Source of the DNA: Steroidobacteraceae bacterium | Lineage (GTDB): Bacteria; Pseudomonadota; Gammaproteobacteria; Steroidobacterales; Steroidobacteraceae | Length of the DNA: 64,000 bases | NCBI GenBank assembly: GCA_019187185.1 | Contig: JABAQU010000001.1 | Location: 186,001-250,000, forward strand | Reading direction: 5' to 3' | Part shown: positions 17,985 through 26,401 of the stretch, in pieces | Layout of the letters: every line of letters begins with the position of its first letter | Numbering within the stretch: the stretch's first letter is position 1 | Made by a program: the position numbers and the translations under genes | Notes under the pieces: model-generated | What the model was told of the DNA's origin: nothing | Databases searched by the model: none | Seen by the model: only the letters and a program-made list of their open reading frames with translations

Positions 17985-19130
17985 ATGAAGCGCAGAGATT
18001 TTCTGGTGACTACCGCGACGATGGCGGGAGCTGCGATTCCGGGTGTCGGGTTTGGCCAGTCGAAGCCGTGCCCGCCGCCGAGCATGAGCGCGGCTGGAGG
18101 CGGCACAGCATCGACTCCCTGTGCCTCACCGACCGCGGCAGCTGACTGGGCTTCGCGTATCGCCGGCGCCGGCGTGGTCTGGTACCACAATTTCGATTCG
18201 AAGGCCGAAGTGGACGCATTTCGGTGGACGGGTGGCTATCGTGGCGGCAACGACCCGCTCGCGGTGGGTGACGCCGACGCTCGATACGTCGAGTGGGTAC
18301 CTTCGGGTGGCGCTGATGGCGGCGGATACTTGCAGCTTACGCGTAACTCCCCGTCGATGGACGGTAACTACTGGTGCCGACCGTTTGCGCCGCTTACGGG
18401 TGCAAGTAACGGGCGTGGTGTCGATGACCCAGGGGCGAATGGCACACTCGTGCCTCAGACATTGGTCGCAACCGATGGTGGAGGTCAGCTTTACAATTGG
18501 GCCGTATCTAGCAATCCAAAGCCGGGCTGGTACGGCCATCCATCGGATCAAAACAGTTTCTATGATGGCCACGATTTTTACGTGCAGATTCGCGTAATGG
18601 CCGATCCTCGTCGGACCGCATCTGGAAATATCCGCGTCGGCAAATTTACATCGTTTACTACAACGGTAAATTCCTATACCGCCCAGGAGCTTGTTACTTA
18701 TGGCGGATACTGGACCGGCGCTGCGGGGGTGGGCGTTCCCAACATCCACAACGTTTACCAAGGAATGAATTACACACCTCTCGATCAAGTCTCAACCGGT
18801 GTGCGCAATCCTGTAAGTCCACAATGGTCCTATTCCGGTGGTTGGGATACGCTGCTCTACCACGTCACTCCGGGCCGTCACGGAGTTAACGAGACACGCT
18901 TTGAAGTTTGGGCGGCACATCCAGGTGAATCCGTCTACACAAAGATATGGGATGCTACCTATCCTGCGTATTACGACGGGGGCACAAACACTGTCGGTGC
19001 AATTGCGCGTCCGGGCTGGAATGCAATGCTTTGCTGGATTTACCACAACGGCGCCAACATGAGCACATTCTGGCAACGCTTCGATCAGATCATTTTCTCC
19101 AAGCAATTTATTGCGTGCCCGGCCGTTTGA
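17985..19130 (+). CDS. Tat-exported PCPPP-module protein with beta-sandwich-like domain
   Basis: A 381-residue protein with a twin-arginine leader KRRDFLV followed by a hydrophobic stretch, ending near GFGQS. The mature protein begins KPCPPPSMSAAGG and has a second Cys exactly 16 residues after the first. The same arrangement occurs in two other proteins of this window. The remaining 300 residues are rich in Gly, Trp, Tyr and Asn with alternating strands (VWYHNFDSKAE, YLQLTRNS, TRFEVWAAHPGESVYTKIWD), suggestive of a concanavalin/lectin-like sandwich such as in polysaccharide lyases, but I cannot assign a family. ATG at 17985 is preceded by GGAG at 9 bases. The DNA is AT-richer than the core operon. 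It converges on the next gene with an 18-base gap. Confidence 0.75.
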   Translation: MKRRDFLVTTATMAGAAIPGVGFGQSKPCPPPSMSAAGGGTASTPCASPTAAADWASRIAGAGVVWYHNFDSKAEVDAFRWTGGYRGGNDPLAVGDADARYVEWVPSGGADGGGYLQLTRNSPSMDGNYWCRPFAPLTGASNGRGVDDPGANGTLVPQTLVATDGGGQLYNWAVSSNPKPGWYGHPSDQNSFYDGHDFYVQIRVMADPRRTASGNIRVGKFTSFTTTVNSYTAQELVTYGGYWTGAAGVGVPNIHNVYQGMNYTPLDQVSTGVRNPVSPQWSYSGGWDTLLYHVTPGRHGVNETRFEVWAAHPGESVYTKIWDATYPAYYDGGTNTVGAIARPGWNAMLCWIYHNGANMSTFWQRFDQIIFSKQFIACPAV

Positions 19131-19148
19131 GCGAATCGGGTCGCTGGA

Positions 19149-20960
19149 TTAAATACCGCGAGGACGGTGTGCAGCGAGCCAAGATTCGAGCATCGCGAAA
19201 TCCCAGATCGCATAGCCGTAGTAACCGGGCTCGCCACTACGGTGCTCGAGCGCAATCCTGTCGAGGAAAGCAGGACGGATGATGCCGCGCTGTCCAAGTC
19301 GCTGCAGATGCCCGAAGATGAGTTCGCGAAGGCCCGCGTGCTCCTTGAGCCATACACCGAATGGCAGACCAAAGCCATGCTTCTGCTTGTCGATGATTTC
19401 CCGCGGCAGAAAGCCCGCCATCGCGCGCTTGTAGAAGCTGCGCAACTCTCGTCCATCCATTTTCATGATCGTCGGGACTCGCAGTGACAAATCGATCAAT
19501 CCCGGGTCCAGCATCGGAAAAGACACTTGCACGCCGGCGAGGTCACACATGGTGACCACTTTGCGCAGATCGCTGTCGGCGAGCGTGAAATGCCAGTCGT
19601 AGTGCAGCATGCGGTTTAGAAGGGTGCCTTCAGGCACCGTGTTGAATACGCGCGCCATCGCGTCGATGGGCCTGCGTGCTTCGATCTGCGCCGCAAAGTC
19701 TGGTTCGAAGATCTCGGTGTGTGGTGTGCGATAGATAAGATTCCACGATTCTAGCCGTTCTGGGAGCGGGATGCGCGCTTGGTTGATAAAACTGCGCATC
19801 TTACGCAGTGGGGCAATCGGGTTCTCGTCACCGATGTGCTGACTCACTGGCTCTAGAATGCGCAGTCGCACCCATGCCGGCAATCTGGCGTAGGACTCGA
19901 ATATCTGCTGTTTCGCATAGCGTTCATTCCCACCAAAAAGCTCATCACCGCCGTCGCCAGCAAGCATGTGACTAATTCCGGCTTTGGCGGCGAGTTGCGC
20001 GCAGAAGAGGGTTGGAACCGCAGAAGAATTTCCGAAGGGTTCGTCGTAGGCGGCTGCGATCTGGTCGAATGTCGACACGATATTTTCCGGCGTAACATGA
20101 TACTCAGTAGCATCGCAGCCGAAGTGTCGCGCTGAAATGCGCGAGTAGCGCGTTTCATCGTGCGATTCGACACCGAAGCCGATGGAGAACGTACGAGGTC
20201 GTCGACCACTCACGATGCCAAGCATTCCGGAGACGGTGGAGCTGTCGAGCCCCCCACTTAGAAACGCACCGGTCTGCATGTCAGGTTCGCAGCGCTGAAC
20301 GGCAGCATATAGTTCGTTTCGTAGTTCTTCATGTAACTCATCGGGCGATTCAGCGCGAAGCTCGTTGAACTGAGGAACCCAGTACTTCGTCAGGGCTACG
20401 CGTCCATCCTCAAACAAGAGCTTAGTACCCGGCTCGAGCTTGCTCACGCCCTCGTAAACGGTGTCCGGCGCAGGGATCATGTGCATAAGCAAGAAGTCGT
20501 ACACGCCTTGCGGGCGGAATACTGCCCGTACGGGAGGAAAGTCTGCTACAGCCTCCGCGGAGCCGCCGAAGACGATACTGTCGCCAGATGTCGCCCAACA
20601 GAGCCGTTCGATTCCCATGGGGTCGACGGCAAGCAGGATTCGACGTCGCTCGCCATCGACGATGACGAGTGCAAATCGACCACGCAGTTCCTCCAGCAAG
20701 GAAGCGCCCCGTGCCTTGTAAGCTGCCAAAATGCCTGCGCAGTCTGCGCCATCGCGTGTATATTCTCCCGCGCGGCTCCACACTGGCCGACCATGGATAG
20801 CAACTATGAGGTTGCCGGCGCGTTTCGTGTGCGGGGCAGCGACTAGTCCGCCAGCAGGACCAATCTCGGTAACATCGAGATTCACCGGAAAGGACTGCCG
20901 TGGAGTGGCCGAGCCGTACATGGTCGCCCAAGGACCCGCAATCCCGAATATCTGAGTCAT
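19149..20960 (-). CDS. Asparagine-synthetase-like protein lacking the glutaminase Cys
   Basis: A 603-residue Asn-synthetase-fold protein. It begins MTQIFGIAG, so there is no Cys2 nucleophile, and the NGE oxyanion motif is replaced (AIHGRPVWS near 54-62). The synthetase half keeps the pyrophosphate loop SGGLDSS (235-241) and AGDGGDELFGG, so ATP-dependent adenylation of a carboxylate should still be possible. Known Cys-less relatives (beta-lactam and carbapenam synthetases) join an amine to a carboxylate; a similar amide-forming role on the glycan is inference. It is divergent from the ACP gene across a 112-base gap. Two further Cys-less homologues lie near 42 and 50 kb. Confidence 0.82.
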   Translation of the reverse strand: MTQIFGIAGPWATMYGSATPRQSFPVNLDVTEIGPAGGLVAAPHTKRAGNLIVAIHGRPVWSRAGEYTRDGADCAGILAAYKARGASLLEELRGRFALVIVDGERRRILLAVDPMGIERLCWATSGDSIVFGGSAEAVADFPPVRAVFRPQGVYDFLLMHMIPAPDTVYEGVSKLEPGTKLLFEDGRVALTKYWVPQFNELRAESPDELHEELRNELYAAVQRCEPDMQTGAFLSGGLDSSTVSGMLGIVSGRRPRTFSIGFGVESHDETRYSRISARHFGCDATEYHVTPENIVSTFDQIAAAYDEPFGNSSAVPTLFCAQLAAKAGISHMLAGDGGDELFGGNERYAKQQIFESYARLPAWVRLRILEPVSQHIGDENPIAPLRKMRSFINQARIPLPERLESWNLIYRTPHTEIFEPDFAAQIEARRPIDAMARVFNTVPEGTLLNRMLHYDWHFTLADSDLRKVVTMCDLAGVQVSFPMLDPGLIDLSLRVPTIMKMDGRELRSFYKRAMAGFLPREIIDKQKHGFGLPFGVWLKEHAGLRELIFGHLQRLGQRGIIRPAFLDRIALEHRSGEPGYYGYAIWDFAMLESWLAAHRPRGI

Positions 20961-21036
20961 TTATTGTGGCTCAACTGTAAGTTTGGAAACCTTAGCAAAC
21001 TTTGAATCACTCTGCGGTAGATCAGGTCGCGCTCGT

Positions 21037-21042
21037 TACAAT
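21037..21042 (+). promoter_or_regulatory. Possible -10 element upstream of ACP gene
   Basis: TACAAT (one mismatch to TATAAT) lies in the 112-base divergent gap, about 30 bases before the predicted TTG start of the ACP gene and just ahead of its AAGGAG ribosome-binding site. No good -35 hexamer is present at 16-18 bases upstream, so this is a weak call. Confidence 0.3.
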
Positions 21043-21072
21043 ATGTTCGTTTGATAAGGAGCGAGGTAGGAC

Positions 21073-21324
21073 TTGGATACATTGGATGGCGTGAGAATGC
21101 TGCTCAAGGCTGCATTGCAGCTCGGTGATCGGGCTGATCACCTGACGGAGAAGAGCCCATTGCTAGGGGCGATACCCGAGCTCGACTCAATGGCAGTGGT
21201 CACCGTGATCACTTTGATGGAGGAGCAGTTCGACATCAAGGTGGAGGACGACGAAATTTCGGCGGATACATTCGCGACGGTTGGCACCTTGAGCAGCTTC
21301 TTGGCGAATAAGCTCGCACAGTGA
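21073..21324 (+). CDS. Exosortase-associated acyl carrier protein
   Basis: An 83-residue acidic helical protein with the phosphopantetheine attachment motif ELDSM (Ser39), and FDIKVEDDEIS in helix III as expected for ACPs. It would carry an acyl or aminoacyl group as a thioester. The start is TTG at 21073, supported by AAGGAG 11 bases upstream; in-frame GTG at 21091 and ATG at 21097 would remove part of helix I. The next gene begins with a GTG overlapping its stop, and hydrolases 2 and 1 follow in the order usual for exosortase-A loci. A second ACP lies near 63.1 kb. Confidence 0.87.
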   Translation: MDTLDGVRMLLKAALQLGDRADHLTEKSPLLGAIPELDSMAVVTVITLMEEQFDIKVEDDEISADTFATVGTLSSFLANKLAQ

Positions 21325-22124
21325 CCGCAGGCAGCATGCGCGCGGAATTCATTGGCGCACCGACACGACGGCTGTTCGTACTTCTACGCACGCCCGCTGA
21401 AGGTAGTGGTGAATGCACGCTAGTCGTGCCGCCATTTGCTGAGGAAATGAACAAGAGTCGGCGACTCGTGACAGACTTCGCAAATCGCGAGCGATGCCTG
21501 GGAAGGGGTGTGCTCAGCGTCGACCTATCAGGGACCGGTGACAGCGACGGTGAGTTTGCGGCTGCGCGTATTGAAGGCTGGATAGAGGATCTCGCAATCG
21601 CGGCAGCCTGGAGCCGTGCCGCGGGGTGGCCCATCACGCGCTTACTAGGCATCCGGCTAGGTGCGATTCTGGCTGCGAAACTGGTCCGAATGCGTGCCAT
21701 GGAAGTCTCGAGTGTTGTCTACTGGCAACCTGTGATGAATGGAGCGCGGTTCATGGATCAGTTTCTTCGGCTTCGCGCAATGGCGAGCCGAATGACGCCA
21801 GGTCCAGCTGAGTCCGTAAGCGATTTGCGAAACAAGTTGCTTGCAGGTGGGACGGTGGAGATTGCAGGTTATTGCCTGTCTCGGGCGCTCTGTGCAGATA
21901 TAGACGCACTTGACCTAGCGGGCGAGACGGGGACGCCATTTCCACAGACTCGCTGGGTCGATGTGGTCGTCGACGCATCAGCGCCCGTGCCCTCCGGTAC
22001 CCAGCGCGTGGTCGACTCCTTGCGTTTGGCCGGTTGTGAGATAGAGCACGTTCGCGTGACAGGGGAGCCCTTCTGGACGGCTACTGAAGTCGTGAGGAAT
22101 CCTGCACTGGTGGCGGCGTCGTGA
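21321..22124 (+). CDS. Hydrolase 2, exosortase A system-associated (TIGR03101-like)
   Basis: A 267-residue alpha/beta-hydrolase-fold protein. The strand-turn SVDLSGTGDSDGEF (67-80) is the usual oxyanion-side block. The nucleophile elbow reads LLGIRLGA (108-115): the residue that should be Ser is Arg112, so the canonical catalytic serine is missing. That may mean a non-hydrolytic or partner role; other members of this family, from memory, share GxRxG. GTG start at 21321 overlaps the ACP stop; the next gene overlaps its stop in the same way. It probably acts with hydrolase 1 and the ACP on acyl intermediates. The biochemical function of the family is not known. Confidence 0.85.
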   Translation: MTAGSMRAEFIGAPTRRLFVLLRTPAEGSGECTLVVPPFAEEMNKSRRLVTDFANRERCLGRGVLSVDLSGTGDSDGEFAAARIEGWIEDLAIAAAWSRAAGWPITRLLGIRLGAILAAKLVRMRAMEVSSVVYWQPVMNGARFMDQFLRLRAMASRMTPGPAESVSDLRNKLLAGGTVEIAGYCLSRALCADIDALDLAGETGTPFPQTRWVDVVVDASAPVPSGTQRVVDSLRLAGCEIEHVRVTGEPFWTATEVVRNPALVAAS

Positions 22125-22969
22125 ATGGAAGTATGGAAGAGCCGTTGTTGTTTCCATGCCGGGGGAACATGCTGGTCGGCATTCTTCACCGTCCTGTCGC
22201 CCGGTGTGATGTGGCCGTGCTCATAATTGTAGGTGGGCCACAGTATCGAATTGGCAGCCATCGACAGTTTGTCTTGATCGCCCGCTCCGTGGCAGCCGAA
22301 GGGTGTTCGGTGTTGCGATTCGATATGCGGGGTATGGGAGACAGCGAAGGCGAGTTTGTGGGCTTTGAGCACGTGGCTGAGGACATCCGCGCGGCCATAG
22401 ACGCGCTGTGCGAATCGTGTCGACCGAAGCGTGGTGTCGTGGTGCTCGGATTGTGCGATGCCGCCTCGGCGGCATTGATGTATTGCATGTCGGATTCCAG
22501 AGTTCAAGGCTTGATCCTGATGAATCCATGGGTGCGCACAGGGCAGTCGCATTCCTCTGCGATCGTCAAGCACTATTATGCTGCGCGCCTCCTGCACATC
22601 GCCTTCTGGGTGAAGCTGTTTAGCGGTAGCCTGCGCATTGTCAGTTCGCTTCGCGCGGCACTTGGGCATCTGACGCGAGCGTTTATGCACAAGGATGGAG
22701 AGGTACGCTCAAGCTTCATCACGGCTATGCGAATTGGCCTACAAGAATTTCGCGGCCCGGTGCTGCTCGTGCTAAGCGGGCGCGATCTCACCGCGGATGA
22801 GTTTCGGTCACTCTGCAGTAGCAACCCAGAGTGGGATCAGGCTCTCGCACAGGACAGTGTAAAGGTCGTCAGCGCGAGGGACGCGGATCACACCTTTTCC
22901 AAGGCAGCTGATCTTGCCGAACTCAATGAGCATTGCGCCAACTGGCTCAAGCGCCATTTTGGCCATTGA
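22121..22969 (+). CDS. Hydrolase 1, exosortase A system-associated (TIGR03100-like)
   Basis: A 282-residue alpha/beta hydrolase. The oxyanion-side block is LRFDMRGMGDSEGEF (65-79); the nucleophile elbow is VVLGLCDAASAA (107-118), with Cys112 in the nucleophile position, as in dienelactone-hydrolase-like thiol esterases. The C-terminal LSGRD and DADHTF supply the acid and His. It begins with GTG overlapping the hydrolase 2 stop and ends 2 bases before the ligase-like gene. Co-location with an ACP suggests release or transfer of an acyl group from the carrier; this is inference. Confidence 0.85.
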   Translation: MNGSMEEPLLFPCRGNMLVGILHRPVARCDVAVLIIVGGPQYRIGSHRQFVLIARSVAAEGCSVLRFDMRGMGDSEGEFVGFEHVAEDIRAAIDALCESCRPKRGVVVLGLCDAASAALMYCMSDSRVQGLILMNPWVRTGQSHSSAIVKHYYAARLLHIAFWVKLFSGSLRIVSSLRAALGHLTRAFMHKDGEVRSSFITAMRIGLQEFRGPVLLVLSGRDLTADEFRSLCSSNPEWDQALAQDSVKVVSARDADHTFSKAADLAELNEHCANWLKRHFGH

Positions 22970-22971
22970 GC

Positions 22972-24375
22972 ATGTCACTGACGGCCGCAGCTTTCCTGCT
23001 CACATTCGCTACAGGACTCGGGTTGGCGGTCTTACGCAACCCGATCTACGGACTATACACGTACGTTGCGGTTTTCTATCTGGATGCGCCACATCGCTGG
23101 TGGGGTACGGGCTTGCCAGATCTTCGCTGGTCGTTGATCGCGGCAGGTGTCACGGCGGTCTCGCTGTTACGGGTGACGGCAGATTCGGCTCGACCGCCTT
23201 GGTACAGGACCTTGCCCGCGGTTTGGCTAATCGCATATACCACGTGGCTGCTAATTCAATCTCCGTGGGCGTTGGATCCCGCGGAGCATCGCGAATGCCT
23301 CATTTTGTTTGCGAAGTTCACCATTGTATATTTTCTTGTATATCGATTGATTGATACGCCCGCAAGAGTCGCAGATTTTCTGCTCGCCCATGTGCTCGGG
23401 TGCCTCTACCTCGGATTGATAGCTCTTGGCATGGATGTACCTGGGGGAAGGCTCGATGGTGTCGGGGGACCGGGCATTGACGACTCCAACACGCTTGGCA
23501 TGCACGCCGCGACCGCGGCTATTGTCGGAGCCATGCTCATATTTGCGACACGGGGGTGGCGTCGCGCCGCAGCTGTCATATCCGCGCCATTCATACTCAA
23601 CATGATCGTCCAGACTGGCAGCCGCGGCGCATTTTTAGCGTTGTTCGCGGGTGGCGTAACCTTACTTGTGCTACGTCCGCGGGAGAAAACCCGACTGTTC
23701 CTTGCGCTTGCAATTGTGGCGGTGTTGGGATTCGGATATGTAGCTTCTGCGACGTTTTGGGAACGCATGCAGACTATCGAGTCTGCTGTCAAGCAAGATG
23801 CGGACATTGACGATAGCGCCGAAGGCCGAATTGAACAATTCAAGGCTGGTATCCGTATGTTTGCTGCGCACCCGCTTGGTGTCGGGCATCGGGGATTCGT
23901 TGTATTGAGCCCTTCTTACTTGGAACAGAAATATCTTACGAGCGCAGGAGCTCGATCATCGCACAATACGTTCATCACTACGCTCGTTGAACAGGGCGTG
24001 CCAGGTGCGGTGATGTACTCTCTGCTGTGGGCATGGGTACTGAAGGAATGTGCACGTGCTCGTGGTTGGGCAAAGCGAACACGGCCGTTGTTAGAGGTTA
24101 GTCTGATCGCTGCGGTGAGTGGAGGTCTAATTGTGGTTCTTATCGGAGGGCAATTCGCCGATTTCCTGAAGGTTGAGGTGCAGATCTGGCTGCTCGGTCT
24201 GCTGGCCAGTCTCGAAGGCTACTACGCTACCACCTCACGTGGCAGTATCAATTCAGGGAAGGCGGATGATGTACGCAGCGCCATTGCGGCTCGCCACAGA
24301 GCCTATCGCACGCCAGTCTTCCATAAAGACCCATCGACCGAACGCGCCCATGTAGGGCGTTTCGGGCGAAATTGA
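22972..24375 (+). CDS. O-antigen ligase / Wzy-like membrane protein, exosortase A-associated
   Basis: A 467-residue polytopic membrane protein of the Wzy/WaaL type, resembling the exosortase-A 'O-glycosylation ligase' family (TIGR03097-like). Hydrophobic helices recur along the length (FLLTFATGLGLAVL, YFLVYRLI, LFLALAIVAVLGFGY), with a long periplasmic loop containing GVGHRGFVVL and SHNTFITTLVEQGVPG, the conserved ligase-loop phrase. It would join or polymerise undecaprenyl-linked glycan in the periplasm. ATG at 22972 follows the hydrolase 1 stop by 2 bases. The last 41 codons overlap the 3' end of the convergent gene by 123 bases; this tail has no membrane segment and may be a read-through product of a rearranged junction. 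Confidence 0.85.
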   Translation: MSLTAAAFLLTFATGLGLAVLRNPIYGLYTYVAVFYLDAPHRWWGTGLPDLRWSLIAAGVTAVSLLRVTADSARPPWYRTLPAVWLIAYTTWLLIQSPWALDPAEHRECLILFAKFTIVYFLVYRLIDTPARVADFLLAHVLGCLYLGLIALGMDVPGGRLDGVGGPGIDDSNTLGMHAATAAIVGAMLIFATRGWRRAAAVISAPFILNMIVQTGSRGAFLALFAGGVTLLVLRPREKTRLFLALAIVAVLGFGYVASATFWERMQTIESAVKQDADIDDSAEGRIEQFKAGIRMFAAHPLGVGHRGFVVLSPSYLEQKYLTSAGARSSHNTFITTLVEQGVPGAVMYSLLWAWVLKECARARGWAKRTRPLLEVSLIAAVSGGLIVVLIGGQFADFLKVEVQIWLLGLLASLEGYYATTSRGSINSGKADDVRSAIAARHRAYRTPVFHKDPSTERAHVGRFGRN

Positions 24376-25437
24376 ATCGCCGCTCAGCGGGTGTGCCGTT
24401 ACTGCCCAGCTGGATGGATTTATCTCGTAAATTGTGGAGTTGTTGCCTGCCCCGCCGAAGGCCCAGAAGCGCCCAAGTGTGGCATCCCACATCACTGCCG
24501 AGCCACCGCCAACGTTTGGCGCTGAGCGGGCAGTCTGCGTGATCGTCTCGCCACTCCAGTCGATCCCAACTGAAAACATGTTTGTGCCGTACCCATTGGA
24601 ACCTATGGTTACGGCAATCTTCAAGGAGGGCGACCATGCAGCGCCACCGTTGTTGTTCCATTGGGAACCGACGGTCTTCCGTGTAGACCAGGAATTGGAT
24701 CCCATGCGATAGAACGCATACGCAAAATACTTCCCCTCACGCTCCAGAAAGAGAAGCTTTCCTGCCGATGCTTCACCGAGGGCCATTCCCGCACCACCAG
24801 TGTCTGGATAATCCGCTAGCCGCGTCCATTCTCCAGTAGCCTTGGAGTAGCGAAGCAAATCTGGAGTCAAGTGCCCAGACGGCCATACAGCGCCGCCGAT
24901 TCTGTAAATATCAGCGCCCATGTCGATCATGCCGTCGTACGTGTGAACGGCGACGGGTGCGCCGACCGAACCTATAGGAAAGCTGCTTGAAGTGTTCGGG
25001 ACGCCGGCGTACTCGATCGCCCAGCCAGTGGGGCGTGACGCGCCAGCAAAATCGAAGCTGTAGAGGCCGTTGTTGGATGAATCACCATGACCGCCTCCGT
25101 GAACGTACATCTTCGTGCCGGCAAGTGATTTTGGTCCACCACTCCAAGGGCGTATGATGTCGTCATTGCCTGCCCACATCGAAGGCATCACTGACCGCAA
25201 CGTCGTAGTGCCGTTATCAGGTGAGTAGTTGCCACTCAAGGAGCGCACTTCGAACGGAGCAAGGGAGGCAATATAAGCTGGCACGTTTGACGATGTGCAT
25301 GCGGTGGTTGCATTGCCGAATTCACCCGCAGATATCTGCGGCGGCGGGCATGGACGCGCCTGCGATCGCGCGAGTAACGGCGCCGCAGCACCAAGGATTC
25401 CGGTTGCACCCATTAAGAATTCCCTGCGCGTGGACAT
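24253..25437 (-). CDS. Tat-exported PCPPP-module protein with Kelch/propeller-like domain
   Basis: A 394-residue secreted protein. It starts MSTRREFLMG, a twin-arginine leader, and after the hydrophobic part the mature chain begins ARPCPPPQISAGE with the second Cys 16 residues after the first, matching the modules at 18.0 and 32.5 kb. The remainder contains repeated Gly-rich, Trp/Tyr-containing strand units (YVHGGGHGDSSNNG, YRIGGAVWPSG, WAFGGAGNNST) typical of Kelch or galactose-oxidase-type beta propellers. The start at 25437 is supported by GGAG 8 bases upstream; ten more codons are open upstream. A glycan-binding or oxidase activity is possible, but no catalytic residues were recognised. 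Its 3' end overlaps the ligase gene. Confidence 0.75.
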   Translation of the reverse strand: MSTRREFLMGATGILGAAAPLLARSQARPCPPPQISAGEFGNATTACTSSNVPAYIASLAPFEVRSLSGNYSPDNGTTTLRSVMPSMWAGNDDIIRPWSGGPKSLAGTKMYVHGGGHGDSSNNGLYSFDFAGASRPTGWAIEYAGVPNTSSSFPIGSVGAPVAVHTYDGMIDMGADIYRIGGAVWPSGHLTPDLLRYSKATGEWTRLADYPDTGGAGMALGEASAGKLLFLEREGKYFAYAFYRMGSNSWSTRKTVGSQWNNNGGAAWSPSLKIAVTIGSNGYGTNMFSVGIDWSGETITQTARSAPNVGGGSAVMWDATLGRFWAFGGAGNNSTIYEINPSSWAVTAHPLSGDSISPETPYMGAFGRWVFMEDWRAIGSVASRNGAAYIIRLP

Positions 25438-25505
25438 ACACCCGTCTCCATGAAATTGCTTTGCCAATGTTTGAGGCTAAACGCATCATCCCAATCGCTG
25501 GACAC

Positions 25506-25511
25506 TATAAT
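25506..25511 (+). promoter_or_regulatory. Possible -10 element in divergent region before TPR gene
   Basis: A perfect TATAAT lies in the 257-base divergent gap between the propeller-like gene and the TPR gene, but no recognisable -35 hexamer is found at the usual distance and the leader to the TPR start would be about 175 bases. The rest of this gap shows only the AAGGAGG ribosome-binding site at 25682-25688. Confidence 0.25.
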
Positions 25512-25694
25512 CGCCCGGACCGGCATGTGGCGATGTCTCAATCCAACGACACAGCATGAGGCGCTTGTCATGGTGCAAGATGTCAATAGAACCTTTTGAG
25601 CGTGACTTGCTTCACACTTGCACTCCGTTAGGTGCTTGTGCAATCGCAGCAGGAACGAGACGGTAGCCGTCACTTTGTGGCAAGGAGGCGTACG

Positions 25695-26342
25695 TTGAGA
25701 TCTACGGTCTTTCTATCGCTCGTATGCGCCCTCCTGGTAGGTAGTGCGCCGTTACAGGCGCAAGAAGTGCCAGGCTGCGGCACGCTCAAGAACGCCTTCG
25801 GCCCGTTTGACTATCGCGACCCGGACGTCAAGCGTGTTCAGGTCCCAATGGTGGAGGCATATCACTTCACGCCAGAAATCGAGGCTCTGCAGCGTGGTTT
25901 CACCGGAGGGGGGCCGCTGCCGGATCTGACCTACACGCTTCGTGCGATTCCGAACCATATTCGTGCGTTGGAAGCAATCGCGAGGTATGCCCTTAGCGGC
26001 CGAAGAATGTCTGAGTCTTCGATCCCCAATGCCGATTGCTACTTCGTGCGGGCGATCACTTTTCGCCCAGACGACGAGGCTGTTCACGTCGTTTATGCCA
26101 ACTATCTATTCAAAATCGGGGACTGGAAGAAGGCCCGCGCTCAGTACGAGGAGGCATTGCGTCTGGCCCCGGATTCTGCCGATATCAACTACGTCGCGGG
26201 GCTATTTTTCTTGGCAACTAACGATCTCGCACGCGCCAAGAAGCTGGCGGCAGTTGCGTACGGCAAAGGGTATCCATTGCCCGGATTGAAGAGAAAGATC
26301 GAAGAAGCCGAAGCTCATGCAGTACACAGGCCGAGTCGATGA
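25695..26342 (+). CDS. Secreted TPR-containing protein of unknown function
   Basis: A 215-residue protein starting with TTG at 25695, chosen because a perfect AAGGAGG sits 6 bases upstream and a signal peptide (LRSTVFLSLVCALLVGSAPLQA) starts right there. The mature N-terminus has two Cys and the phrase CGTLKNAFGPFDYRDPD, followed by HFTPEIEALQRG and YTLRAIPNHIRAL, blocks that recur in uncharacterised proteobacterial secreted proteins as I remember them. Residues from about 125 onward form two TPR-like helix pairs (DWKKARAQYEEALRLAPDS, INYVAGLFFLATNDLARAKKL). It may be a periplasmic protein-protein adaptor. Divergent from the propeller-like gene, convergent with a glycosyltransferase. Confidence 0.75.
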   Translation: MRSTVFLSLVCALLVGSAPLQAQEVPGCGTLKNAFGPFDYRDPDVKRVQVPMVEAYHFTPEIEALQRGFTGGGPLPDLTYTLRAIPNHIRALEAIARYALSGRRMSESSIPNADCYFVRAITFRPDDEAVHVVYANYLFKIGDWKKARAQYEEALRLAPDSADINYVAGLFFLATNDLARAKKLAAVAYGKGYPLPGLKRKIEEAEAHAVHRPSR

Positions 26343-26401
26343 GCGACAGCCTGTTACAAAGAGACCCGCAGGGTGGCGACGCATGCACTGGAGCGGCTTT
26401 G

